From Pseudomonas sp. UYIF39 (GTDB lineage: Bacteria; Pseudomonadota; Gammaproteobacteria; Pseudomonadales; Pseudomonadaceae), in contig NZ_JALBYU010000015.1 in the NCBI RefSeq assembly GCF_029963765.1, positions 80,633-144,632 of the forward strand: a stretch of 64,000 nucleotides of DNA. Reading direction: 5' to 3'. Under the pieces are notes generated by a model, which saw nothing but the letters and a program-made list of their open reading frames with translations, was not told the origin of the DNA and made no database searches. A program made the translations under genes and the position numbers. Each line of letters begins with the position of its first letter. Positions within the stretch are counted from its first letter, which is position 1. Below are positions 1 through 8,646 of the stretch, piece after piece.

Positions 1-3000
1 CGATGATCGTGTCATAGGCTGTGTCGATTTTCGCCCGATCTACACCGGATCTCGGTTCAAACAGCATGCCCTCGGACTGCCACGGCAACTCCAGGCGTTT
101 CGCCAGTCCCGTTTCAAACGCCAGGTGCACTTCCACATCATCCGGAGCGGTGTTGTTTGCCGGATTGATCAGAAACTTTTGCTGCTGGCTGCTGATTTCG
201 GCTCTGGCGATATCACCGACCTTTTCCAGGCGAGCGGCGCTACGGGCCAGCCTGACCAGTTTGTCGTCGAGCACCGTGGTGGACGCCGATTCTGTGTACG
301 CTTGCGACACCAGTACTTTGAGCCCCATGTTGTTGAACAGCTGCGACCCGGCATCCGCGCAGGTCTCGGGTTGACTGGCCTTGTTAAACAGTTCTTCGCG
401 CAATTCGGAGTCCAGCGCCATGGCATCGATCATTTGCCAGACGCGCTTGGTCAACTGCTGGCGAGCTCCGACGTCCCGGTAATCCCGGCTCTCTCTCTGC
501 TTACTGATGACCCTGAAAAAATCGGTGGAGCCGGGTTCGGCCATCACATCGTGCCAGGACTCTTCCCTGTGTACTTTGTAACCCTCGGACAAATCGAAAA
601 CCGATGGTGCGGTCGAGGACGGCTTCCAATGGCTCAGTTCATCCTCTACAGCTCCTGAGTAGGCCTGCTGACGGGCAAAGCCCGCAGATTCGCGGTAGTC
701 GCCAAAACGGATCCGGTCGGCATCGGAAAGCCTCAGGGTGCCGAATCGCGCACGTGCCAGGATGAACGCTTGATCCGACCCTGGAGCGACCTCCGGTACG
801 GTCTTGATCGGGCATTGGCGCATGTCGAGAGCAAAGCCACGCGGGCGGTTTCTCTCGCCGACCGCGTCGCTGAAAAGACCTTGCGGCCAGTCTTCGATAC
901 CGGTATTTGCCAGACCTAATACTTTCAAGTTGCGCATGCCACCGACATTCGGGGGCTGGCGCAGCGGATTGCCGTCCAGCCTCAGAGTTTCCAGGTGGGT
1001 GAGGTTGCTCAACTGCTCGAGCGAGTTGGCACTCAGACTGATTCGGTTGTCAGCCAAATCCAGGGTTGTTAGCTGACCCAGCTTGCCGATATCGGATGGC
1101 ACCGTGGTCAATCCTGTGTTGCGGGCGCTCAGCTGATGAAGGTTCGGGAAGTCGTTCAATAGGCCGTTGCTGTCGACCGAAAAACGCGCTTTGTCCAGGT
1201 TCAGCACGGTGATCTGGTCAAGGTATTTTCTGATGTCGGCCAGCTTGCGTACTTGCTTCCACCAACGCTCGAGATCCGGTCCCATGATTTCGGCGGAAAG
1301 ATCCAGCGTATAGCCACCGTCCGGATGGATATTGCGCTCGCCGAACGCTTCACTCTTGCGTTCGAAGCACTCAAGCAGCCGTTCCTCGATATGCCTTCCG
1401 CCGTTTTGCAGGAAGTCCCTGTTAATCCCGGCGATGGGATCTCCGACACTGTCGAATTGAGTCGGCTGGTTTTCCCGCCACGCCTGTAAGGTGTTGCGCA
1501 ATTGCTTGAGGTCATCCCTGATGCGGTCGATGGCCTGGTTGGGATCGCCCTTGGCACGCAATGCCTGAAGAAACCTGGTGACTTGCTGATCGCTCAATTG
1601 CGGATGCAGCTCCTTGATCCTCTGCTCCGGGGTTTTTTCGCCAAAGAACGAGAACGGACCACGCACCAGATTGACGGTTTCAGTCGGGGCAACGGCGCGA
1701 ATGGGCGGTTCCGCCAGCAATGTTCGGCGTTCGCCCGCTGGCGCGGAGACTTCCATGATCCATAGTTTGAGCAGGCGACCGTGACCGCGCGGATAACCCA
1801 ATGCTGCGCGCTTGTCGTCGGGCAGGGCATTGAGAATCGCTTCGTAGAAGTCGTCGGCTTTGTGCAGCCGCCGGTTGTCCCCATCGACCGCTTCATAGCG
1901 GCCCTGCTCATCGCGGATCAGTAGCCGTATCGTCGATGCATCATCGGGGCCGACACTACAGCGTAGCGGGCCGTCAAATACGCCATCTCGCACCTCAATG
2001 CGAAAATCGCTCAGGCTCTCGTTATGAAGTGTCAGGGTTCTCAGCGCTAGCATCTCGGTGTTCGGCACCATCATTTCGTCGCGATAAAAACCGTCGTAGG
2101 CGCGGGCGGTGGACGCTTCGAAATTCACTTCGCGCGCCAGGATTTTGATCCTTAGGGGCAGGCGACTTTCGTCGGCTATTCGCTGCAGTTCAGCTGGCTT
2201 TGCTTCAGCCAGGACTTTTTCCGCAAGCGTGGGCGGCATGTCCGGGAACGTCTGTTTCAGCACACGGGTTTGCGCCCTGTCCGACCGTTCACCCGCCCGG
2301 TACACACGTTTGGACATTTCGCCCTGACGCTGATCGACGGCATCCGCCAATCGGTCACGCACGGCTTGGGCGCGTTTGGCGCGTGGTACTTCGCGACCCA
2401 GCAGGGCGTTGATTTCGGCGTCATTCAAAAAGACAGAAACGCGTTCGGACAGCCGGCCGGACAGGAGGTCCGGCAGGCCGATGCTCAGGGTATTGGCGTC
2501 ATTTGCGTGGGCGTTGCCGTAGGTGCGTGACTGACCACTCAAGTCAGACCGTTCATAAACTTTCAGCGCCCGTTCGGCGGGCCAGCCCTGGAGCTGTGTC
2601 AGCAGTGGTTCGAACCACACGGACGATGGGTCGAGCGGTCGCCCGGCCCGGATGTTCGCACTGGCGATCTGCACATCGTCAAACGCGCCGAAGCGCTTGA
2701 TCGCGTCGGCCAGCAACGGCGGAGGTGACGCATGCTCGGCATGCATGCGCCGCAGTTCCCCTTCGTCGGTTCCGCTGCTGATCCGGATCCGTTCGCGCTC
2801 CGCTGGTGTAAAGCGCTCGATGCTATGGCCGAGGCGGCGCATCAGGGTTTCACCTTTCCAGTCGAGCGGATTTTCGCCCTCATGCACCCAGGCGCCGTTG
2901 CCGTTGTGTTCAAGTTTCGGAGAGTAGGCATTCGGACGGGAGGGGTGTTTGAGGCGGTGCGTGGCGCTCGGATCGTGCGAAGTGGTTTCAACGGCGTAGA

Positions 3001-4741
3001 GTTTGCCTTCAAGCGGCAGGATGTCCTGATTGAGGTGTCGGTGCAGGCCGAGGGCGTCGGGTTTCGAATCAGTGGGCAGGTTCAGACCGGCTTGTTCATA
3101 AGGCTTGAGATCGGAATGCCACAGCGACTGTTTGCCGTTGGGCAACGTGACCGGGTTCATGCCCTCGACCAGCGCCGACAATTTGAATCGAAGCGTGCTG
3201 CCAATCGCTGCACCCGCCCCAAACGCCGCCAGTTGAATGACGTCCGTCACCACGCTGATCACATGTTCGGCTGCTTCAACTGCCAGACCTTCGGCCAGAT
3301 CGACAATGCCTTCAATGACGTCATTCGTCAGTTGATAAGCGGTATAGGCCATCATCAGCTCGCCCAGACCCGGCACGAATGGCGTGGCGATCAACAGGGC
3401 GACGTTGAAAAGGTCCGATACGATTTTCGTGAAGTTGTCCCACCAGGCCCAGCGCGCCCTGGTGTCTGTGTCGGCGGTGGACACGGCGATTTCACGCGCG
3501 TCGTTGAGGACCTTGTTGAGTTTCTGCTGGTAGGCATATATCCAGTAACTCCGAGGAACCGGCTGGGACTGGAATTGCAAGCGAAGGTGAGGCAAAGGTT
3601 CTTCGCGCCACGTTGGACGTTGATCCGTCCGATCTTCTTTGTCATGCCATTCGATGGTGCTGAGGTCTCGATCCAGATTGGCAAAAAAATGCCCGCGCTG
3701 CTGTTGATCGACAAACTGGCTGAAGAATTGTCGGTAATTCTGCCTTGATGATGGGCCGACGTTGTTTTCACGCAATTGGCGCGCCAGTTCAGTCATGAAG
3801 GCGCTTGTTGATTCGTATTCCTTGAGCGGGTGATCCGGGTCATGGGGAACATAGGCAATGAGCCGTTGAATACCTCGGCTGTCTCGCATCACAGGCAGCA
3901 AAAGAACAATGCCGGTCATACGCGTCCCCATCATGGAGAAATCGCAACACAGCATTTGTTTCCCATTGAGGAGCGGTAGAGGTTCGCCCTTTGCCAGCGC
4001 CAGTATCAGTTTGTAGGCGTCGTATTGGATATCCTCGGTCATCAGCGCCAGTTGCGCGGCGACGGCGAGTGCGTCTTTCTGGCTTTCAGTCACAGTGTGT
4101 CGAAGGAAGGCTTTGGCCGCGGGGTCGCCGGGGAGCAGGTAGCTTTCGAGATATGCTTTATATCGGGCGCCAATGTCCAGTTCCCGGCACAGCGCCTGGA
4201 ACTGGCTGATGGTCATTTTCCGCTTGATCGACAGGACATCGAAGTGCCCGAGATGGTCGGGTTCGGTGATGAAGTCCGAGCCGGTATCAACCTTTTCACT
4301 CTTTGCAAAGTTGTGCAGCGCCGCATCCAGCATGGACACGGTTCGGGCTGTGACACCCTCGCGCAGGTCCATCACATACCACGGCAAATCCTTGGGAAGG
4401 TACAGGCGCACGTAGGTCGTCTTGACGTCATGCTCGACTCCGTAACGCTTTTTGAGCTCTGCCTGGAGCAGGGGCGCGGCGAACGAATGGAGGTCCAGTT
4501 TTTCGAACAGTTTGTCGACCGTATTCTGCGAACGCCACGCCTTGAGGTTGGCCGCTTTCAGTTTGTCGTGATGGGCGGTGGCCACTTGGGTGTACCACGG
4601 TTCGATCTTCAATCGAGTGGCCGCCAGTGCCCGGCCTCTGCCAACAGTGGCGTCTTTGAAGTGGTCGCTGATGGTATTTCTGATGAACTCGTAGTGCCGG
4701 CCTTTGTTCATGTTTTGGCCGAGCGTGGGAGCGTCAGACAT
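1..4741 (-). CDS. NEL-type E3 ubiquitin ligase / dermonecrotic-toxin-domain giant protein (3' end cut by window edge)
   Basis: The minus-strand frame is open from an ATG at 4741 to base 1, giving at least 1580 codons with no stop. An AAGG lies 9 nt before this ATG; an in-frame ATG at 4750 is the alternative start. The long N-terminal part resembles the dermonecrotic-toxin-like region of Pseudomonas NEL proteins. At about residues 1190-1290 there are several leucine-rich repeats (for example TTLDLADNRISL and ETLRLDGNPL). They are followed by a novel E3 ligase (NEL) domain with the catalytic CxD signature in PETCADAGSQ, Cys1461 (codon 359-361). Family members transfer ubiquitin to host proteins, with the LRRs binding the substrate. 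No secretion genes or chaperone are visible nearby. The C-terminus is outside the window. The family call is firm; target and delivery route are unknown. Confidence 0.85.
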   Translation of the reverse strand, partial: MSDAPTLGQNMNKGRHYEFIRNTISDHFKDATVGRGRALAATRLKIEPWYTQVATAHHDKLKAANLKAWRSQNTVDKLFEKLDLHSFAAPLLQAELKKRYGVEHDVKTTYVRLYLPKDLPWYVMDLREGVTARTVSMLDAALHNFAKSEKVDTGSDFITEPDHLGHFDVLSIKRKMTISQFQALCRELDIGARYKAYLESYLLPGDPAAKAFLRHTVTESQKDALAVAAQLALMTEDIQYDAYKLILALAKGEPLPLLNGKQMLCCDFSMMGTRMTGIVLLLPVMRDSRGIQRLIAYVPHDPDHPLKEYESTSAFMTELARQLRENNVGPSSRQNYRQFFSQFVDQQQRGHFFANLDRDLSTIEWHDKEDRTDQRPTWREEPLPHLRLQFQSQPVPRSYWIYAYQQKLNKVLNDAREIAVSTADTDTRARWAWWDNFTKIVSDLFNVALLIATPFVPGLGELMMAYTAYQLTNDVIEGIVDLAEGLAVEAAEHVISVVTDVIQLAAFGAGAAIGSTLRFKLSALVEGMNPVTLPNGKQSLWHSDLKPYEQAGLNLPTDSKPDALGLHRHLNQDILPLEGKLYAVETTSHDPSATHRLKHPSRPNAYSPKLEHNGNGAWVHEGENPLDWKGETLMRRLGHSIERFTPAERERIRISSGTDEGELRRMHAEHASPPPLLADAIKRFGAFDDVQIASANIRAGRPLDPSSVWFEPLLTQLQGWPAERALKVYERSDLSGQSRTYGNAHANDANTLSIGLPDLLSGRLSERVSVFLNDAEINALLGREVPRAKRAQAVRDRLADAVDQRQGEMSKRVYRAGERSDRAQTRVLKQTFPDMPPTLAEKVLAEAKPAELQRIADESRLPLRIKILAREVNFEASTARAYDGFYRDEMMVPNTEMLALRTLTLHNESLSDFRIEVRDGVFDGPLRCSVGPDDASTIRLLIRDEQGRYEAVDGDNRRLHKADDFYEAILNALPDDKRAALGYPRGHGRLLKLWIMEVSAPAGERRTLLAEPPIRAVAPTETVNLVRGPFSFFGEKTPEQRIKELHPQLSDQQVTRFLQALRAKGDPNQAIDRIRDDLKQLRNTLQAWRENQPTQFDSVGDPIAGINRDFLQNGGRHIEERLLECFERKSEAFGERNIHPDGGYTLDLSAEIMGPDLERWWKQVRKLADIRKYLDQITVLNLDKARFSVDSNGLLNDFPNLHQLSARNTGLTTVPSDIGKLGQLTTLDLADNRISLSANSLEQLSNLTHLETLRLDGNPLRQPPNVGGMRNLKVLGLANTGIEDWPQGLFSDAVGERNRPRGFALDMRQCPIKTVPEVAPGSDQAFILARARFGTLRLSDADRIRFGDYRESAGFARQQAYSGAVEDELSHWKPSSTAPSVFDLSEGYKVHREESWHDVMAEPGSTDFFRVISKQRESRDYRDVGARQQLTKRVWQMIDAMALDSELREELFNKASQPETCADAGSQLFNNMGLKVLVSQAYTESASTTVLDDKLVRLARSAARLEKVGDIARAEISSQQQKFLINPANNTAPDDVEVHLAFETGLAKRLELPWQSEGMLFEPRSGVDRAKIDTAYDTII

Positions 4742-4811
4742 GGCAATCATCCTTGATCGTTTTAAGAATGATCAGCCTATCTGTCGGGGCTAAAAACAAC
4801 AGTCTAAAGAT

Positions 4812-4845
4812 CTGTGTTTAACCGGCGCTTTCAGCCGGTAAACAG
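4812..4845. terminator. inverted repeat between the PBP gene and the NEL gene, possible terminator
   Basis: CTGTGTTTAACCGGC and GCCGGTAAACAG form a long stem around a short loop in the 155-nt gap downstream of the minus-strand PBP gene. On the minus strand T-rich sequence follows only after about 20 nt, so an intrinsic terminator is possible but not typical. It could instead be a regulatory palindrome for the NEL gene, which starts at 4741. Confidence 0.3.
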
Positions 4846-4896
4846 GTAGGAATTCAAATCTGAAAAATAATTAAATACCACCTGCTGCGTAAAAGT

Positions 4897-7800
4897 TCAC
4901 AGTCGCGATGTCGCAACCGGCTGACACGCGACACTGCTACCTGGTTGCAGATACGGCATCAGAATCGGCGCCATTCCCTTGAGCACTTGCACTGGCAAGG
5001 CCGAGGTGAACTTGAACGTTTCGGCCGATTGCCCGGGCACGAACGCAGTCATCGTGCCGAAGTGACTGTCGCCGATGTAGAACACGAAGGTCGCGGTGCG
5101 GTTAATGGATTTCGAACTCAGAATTCGCCCTCCCGAACCGAAGGCTTCGATGCGGTTATCGCCCGTACCGGTTTTGCCGCCCATGGCTAACGGTTTGCCA
5201 TCAGGCGTTACGAAACTGCCGGAGATGCGTTTGGCTGTACCGGCATCTACCACCTGCGACAACGCCTCGCGCATGGCTGCGGCCACCTCGGAAGGCATCA
5301 CCCGTTTACCGACATCCGGGTCATTGATCAGTTTGGTTTCGTACGGCGTGTTCGCTGCAAAATGCAGGCTGTCGATGCGTAAAGTCGGCATGCGCACGCC
5401 GTCATTGAGGATGGTACCGATCAATTCCGCCAAGGCTGCGGGGCGATCGCCGGAGCTGCCGATGGCGGTGGCGAGCGACGGAACCAGATGGTCGAACGGA
5501 TAGCCGACTTTCTGCCAGCGTTGGTGAATGTCGAGGAACGCCTCGATCTCCAGCATGGTGCGAATGCGGCTGTCGCGGGCACCCTTGTGACGGCTTTTGA
5601 ACAGCCAACTGTAGACTTCCTGGCGTTCGAACTGGCTGGCTTTGACGATCTGGCTGAACTTGGCGTCGGGGTTGTTTAACAAGTAGCCAATCAACCATAG
5701 ATCCAGCGGATGAACCTTGGCGATGAAGCCCTGGTCCGGTAGGTCGTAGGCGCCAGGGCCGTAGCTTTCGTAGAGCCGCTGAAGACGTTCGTCGGTCAGT
5801 TTTTCGGTGAGTTTGGCGCCTGTGAGGTGGGCGCGCACGAAGGTATTGAAGCTTTGCTGGCTGGCCTGTGGCAGCAGATAACGATGCACCGCGGCCATGC
5901 GAATCGGTGTCGGGCGCATGCTGTCGAGGAAGGTTTCGAGCCGCGCCTGGGTGTCCTTGTTCTTGTACTTCTTCCAGAATTTCAGCAGGAACGACGTGCC
6001 TTCGCGGTCGGCAAAAGAGGCCAGGTATTCCTGACGCCGAGGGTCGCGGTCGTCCATGAGCAATTCGGCTCTGCTATTGGGGCCGGAATACGTGGTGTAA
6101 CGCACCAGGTCACGCATCAGCCGAATGAACGGCAGGTTGATCGACTCACGTATCGCATCACGCAGGGTCGGCAGGCGGCCGTTGTCTTCCTTGCGGAAGT
6201 TATGAAAGACATGCAGCCCGCCACCGGTGAAAAAAGCTTCGCCGGGGCTGGCGGAGTACTTGCGATCCAGCGCAGCGCCCAGCATGGCCGGCAGGTTGCG
6301 GTCTTTATTCTGGATCAGGTAATCGACGGCCCAGCGGCTCAGGCGATCCTGGTCCGGGACATTGACTTTCTTCAGTTCCGGGACGGTCATCGTTGCGTAT
6401 TTATCGTGCAGCTCGGCCATGATCTGCAAATAGGTGGTCAGCACACGCATCTTGGCGGTGGAGCCCAGTTCCAGCTTGCTGCCTTCATTGATATCGAACG
6501 GCTGGTCGGTGCTGTCGGTCTGCACCCGCACCCGCGAGCCGTCCGGGGTCAGTTCGAACAGCGTAAAGCTGTAGCGCACTTGGGCGGTACTGGTGGGGGT
6601 CAGCAGGCGTTCGCCCATCAAGCCGATCTGTGCCGCAAACACAGGGTCGGCCAGATGCTTCAGGTACTCGGTAGCCTGGGTTTGCAACTCGCCTTGCAGG
6701 GTGCTGGTGGCGGAAAGATCAAGGCGATCGAGGTCGTACAACGGACGGTTGAGCAATCCGCCCAGACGACTGCGTGCCACGCTGATGCCCTTGTTGGTTT
6801 CGATCGGCTGAATGGTGGGCTGTGTCTGCCAGTCGCGATAGGTCACTTTGCTGGCCAATGCCGCTGCCGCGAGTGGCGCATCGATCACGCCATTCTGTGC
6901 CAGCAGGCGAATGTGGCTGTCGGTGAGTTCGGCCAGTTCATCGTGCCCCTTGGTCAGGTAATGGGAAGGGCGGCGCTGGGCAATCATCAAAGACAACATC
7001 TCACGCAGGGCCAGACCTTTTTCCGACATGCTTTTCGGATCTGTCTCCTTGCTGGTCAGCCGCTCGTTGGCCTGGTTGAAATCGGCGCCGTACCAGACGC
7101 GCAAACCTTCGGCCATGCCATGCACTTCACCGTGGCCCGGTACTGCCGACAGGGGCACGCTGTTGAGGTAGTCGCGAATCACGTTCTGCCGGACCTCCAA
7201 AGTTTCCGGCCCGGCCTGATAGGCACGCACGCTGGCGGAAATCATTTGACGGATTTTTTCCGCACCTGACACGGTCAGGCCATCGGGCGAATGTCGGTAC
7301 TTTTCAAGTTGTGTTGCCAGGGTACTGCCGCCCGCCGACTGGCCCGGCAGGTGCATTAACTTGGCGACCTGGGACCACGCCGCCATGCCGAACCGCGGCC
7401 AATCCACGGCAGGGTTGGCCCGGGGCTGACGGGGATCGAGCAGAAAGCGGTTTTCGACGAACAGCAAACTGTTGACCACCACGGAAGGGATCGCCGCAAA
7501 GCTTGAATACAGTTGTTGTGGGTATTTGTACTGGTAAAGCGGTGCTGCACGGCAATCGGTGATCGACAATCCAGCCTGGATTTTCTCCGCATAGGGCACG
7601 AAAAATCCCTTGTTGGTGTAGTCCATCAACTGTTGGGAGAACCGGGTCTGTGATGCCACCACGTAGTCGCGCTTGATCAGACGCGGCAGGAATTCATTCA
7701 GAGAGCTGTAGCCCAGACGCAGGTCGAAAGGACCGGCACCGGGATAGTGAATGGCATCGCTGGGACCGGGTTTGAGCTCGTAGCTCAGGGTGGCGGCGAA

Positions 7801-8028
7801 TTGGCTGAGTTCCCGGGATTGAAACTTCGACGTGCGCATTTCCTTGGCCGCGGCCAGCCCCAGGACAATCAGAATTATCAGCAACATCAACCAGAACGCC
7901 CACCAGCCGTGCTTCGTGCGACTGCGAGGGGGTTTTTCAGGTAAAGGCGCTTCATCCACACGTTCAGTCGGAACCACATTTTTTCTCGAATCGGTTTGCC
8001 ATAAAGCGCCCATAGTCGACTGATCCAT
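4897..8028 (-). CDS. bifunctional transglycosylase/transpeptidase, atypical class A penicillin-binding protein
   Basis: A 1043-residue protein with a cytoplasmic N-terminus, one membrane anchor at about residues 41-62 and a large periplasmic part. The GT51 glycosyltransferase domain shows VVNSLLFVENRF and GGSTLATQLEKYRHSP. The transpeptidase domain has SxxK in LGSTAKMR, SxN in RESINLPF and KTGTG near the C-terminus, so the acyl-transfer residues look intact. It should polymerise and cross-link peptidoglycan. It is longer than PBP1a or PBP1b, and the usual ED-R-F-H signature reads VENRF here, so it belongs to a divergent Pseudomonas group rather than being mrcA or mrcB. It stands alone, with the NEL gene downstream on the same strand. 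No strong Shine-Dalgarno is seen before the ATG. Confidence 0.85.
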   Translation of the reverse strand: MDQSTMGALWQTDSRKNVVPTERVDEAPLPEKPPRSRTKHGWWAFWLMLLIILIVLGLAAAKEMRTSKFQSRELSQFAATLSYELKPGPSDAIHYPGAGPFDLRLGYSSLNEFLPRLIKRDYVVASQTRFSQQLMDYTNKGFFVPYAEKIQAGLSITDCRAAPLYQYKYPQQLYSSFAAIPSVVVNSLLFVENRFLLDPRQPRANPAVDWPRFGMAAWSQVAKLMHLPGQSAGGSTLATQLEKYRHSPDGLTVSGAEKIRQMISASVRAYQAGPETLEVRQNVIRDYLNSVPLSAVPGHGEVHGMAEGLRVWYGADFNQANERLTSKETDPKSMSEKGLALREMLSLMIAQRRPSHYLTKGHDELAELTDSHIRLLAQNGVIDAPLAAAALASKVTYRDWQTQPTIQPIETNKGISVARSRLGGLLNRPLYDLDRLDLSATSTLQGELQTQATEYLKHLADPVFAAQIGLMGERLLTPTSTAQVRYSFTLFELTPDGSRVRVQTDSTDQPFDINEGSKLELGSTAKMRVLTTYLQIMAELHDKYATMTVPELKKVNVPDQDRLSRWAVDYLIQNKDRNLPAMLGAALDRKYSASPGEAFFTGGGLHVFHNFRKEDNGRLPTLRDAIRESINLPFIRLMRDLVRYTTYSGPNSRAELLMDDRDPRRQEYLASFADREGTSFLLKFWKKYKNKDTQARLETFLDSMRPTPIRMAAVHRYLLPQASQQSFNTFVRAHLTGAKLTEKLTDERLQRLYESYGPGAYDLPDQGFIAKVHPLDLWLIGYLLNNPDAKFSQIVKASQFERQEVYSWLFKSRHKGARDSRIRTMLEIEAFLDIHQRWQKVGYPFDHLVPSLATAIGSSGDRPAALAELIGTILNDGVRMPTLRIDSLHFAANTPYETKLINDPDVGKRVMPSEVAAAMREALSQVVDAGTAKRISGSFVTPDGKPLAMGGKTGTGDNRIEAFGSGGRILSSKSINRTATFVFYIGDSHFGTMTAFVPGQSAETFKFTSALPVQVLKGMAPILMPYLQPGSSVACQPVATSRL

Positions 8029-8134
8029 TCACGCAGATTGAGAGGACTTGTCTGAAGCTTAGACGGTGGTTGGCGATGGTGAAAAAATTGTGAACAGGGT
8101 TCTCCCGGTTTTTTTCCGGATCCAAGCGGGTCCC

Positions 8135-8267
8135 TGTAGCAGCTGCCGAAGGCTGCGTTCGACTGCGCAGCAGGCGTAAATCAGACACTACGGTATGCCA
8201 GACAGGTCAAGGTCACAGAATTAGCGACTGCTGCGCAGTCGAACGCAGCCTTCGGCAGCTGCTACAG
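8135..8267. repeat. REP doublet (REPIN), GTAGCAGCTGCC class
   Basis: Two inverted copies of TGTAGCAGCTGCCGAAGGCT, extended by GCGTTCGACTGCGCAGCAG, flank a short unrelated centre. This is the paired arrangement of REPINs, non-autonomous elements moved by RAYT transposases. A diverged element of the same class lies at 38488-38613. Confidence 0.85.
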
Positions 8268-8347
8268 GGGGCGGCAGTGTGTATGCCCGAGATACTTGGA
8301 TTAGAGCCATCGGAGCGTAAATGCCGCCTAAGTTGGGGACATGACGA

Positions 8348-8364
8348 TGCACCATTACCGTGCA
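8348..8364. promoter_or_regulatory. NtrC-like binding site
   Basis: TGCACCATTACCGTGCA matches the NtrC consensus TGCACY-N5-GGTGCA at all but one position. It lies about 280 bp before an amino acid permease gene, a sensible target for nitrogen control. The nearest -24/-12-like sequence (8384-8399) has GG and GC 11 nt apart instead of 10, so the promoter it would serve is unproven. Confidence 0.4.
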
Positions 8365-8646
8365 ATACTCCGCGCCGTTTCATTGGCAAAAAATCCTGCT
8401 TTAGGCAGGTAATGCCCCTCCGTAAACCCGGCTTTCCCCGAGAGTTCTCGCTAAATGTTGTGGTTTATAGAGTGAAAAACCCTGTAGGAAGCTTTTTATA
8501 CTGCACGCCCCGCTGATCTTGCAGGTTTTGTCCTACAAGACGGGTTTGCCCACGAAGCAGGCCCGGTTTCAGAAAAGCATTGGCTTACAGGTCAGCGCTT
8601 TGACACTCGGTGGTCATATCCAATAACAAGACGAGGTTGAACCCCT

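Larger units (their letters stand above)
8029..8646. other. 618-bp intergenic region upstream of the ProY-like permease
   Basis: No convincing gene. It holds a REP doublet (8135-8267), an NtrC-like palindrome (8348-8364), a small hairpin CTTGCAGG/TCCTACAAG near 8518-8540 and the permease ribosome-binding site (GAGG about 10 nt before the ATG at 8647). A 79-codon reading frame on the plus strand (8277-8516) begins inside the repeat and has no recognisable motif or good ribosome-binding site. Confidence 0.5.

Noticed and set aside
2732..3748. 338-codon plus-strand frame, with a second one at 4025-4756
   Set aside because: Both are antisense to the truncated NEL gene, whose frame runs unbroken to the window edge.
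4770..4800. CTGTTG...GACAGATAGG upstream of the NEL gene as a third copy of the 19-bp motif
   Set aside because: Spacing between the half-sites is different and only the last few bases resemble the motif.
5827..7269. 480-codon plus-strand open frame
   Set aside because: It lies wholly inside the minus-strand PBP gene, whose translation has clear domain motifs. The plus-strand product is His/Gly/Gln-rich without family features, as expected from antisense reading of GC-rich DNA.
8384..8399. TGGCAAAAAATCCTGC as a sigma-54 promoter
   Set aside because: GG and GC are 11 nt apart; sigma-54 requires 10 almost without exception.
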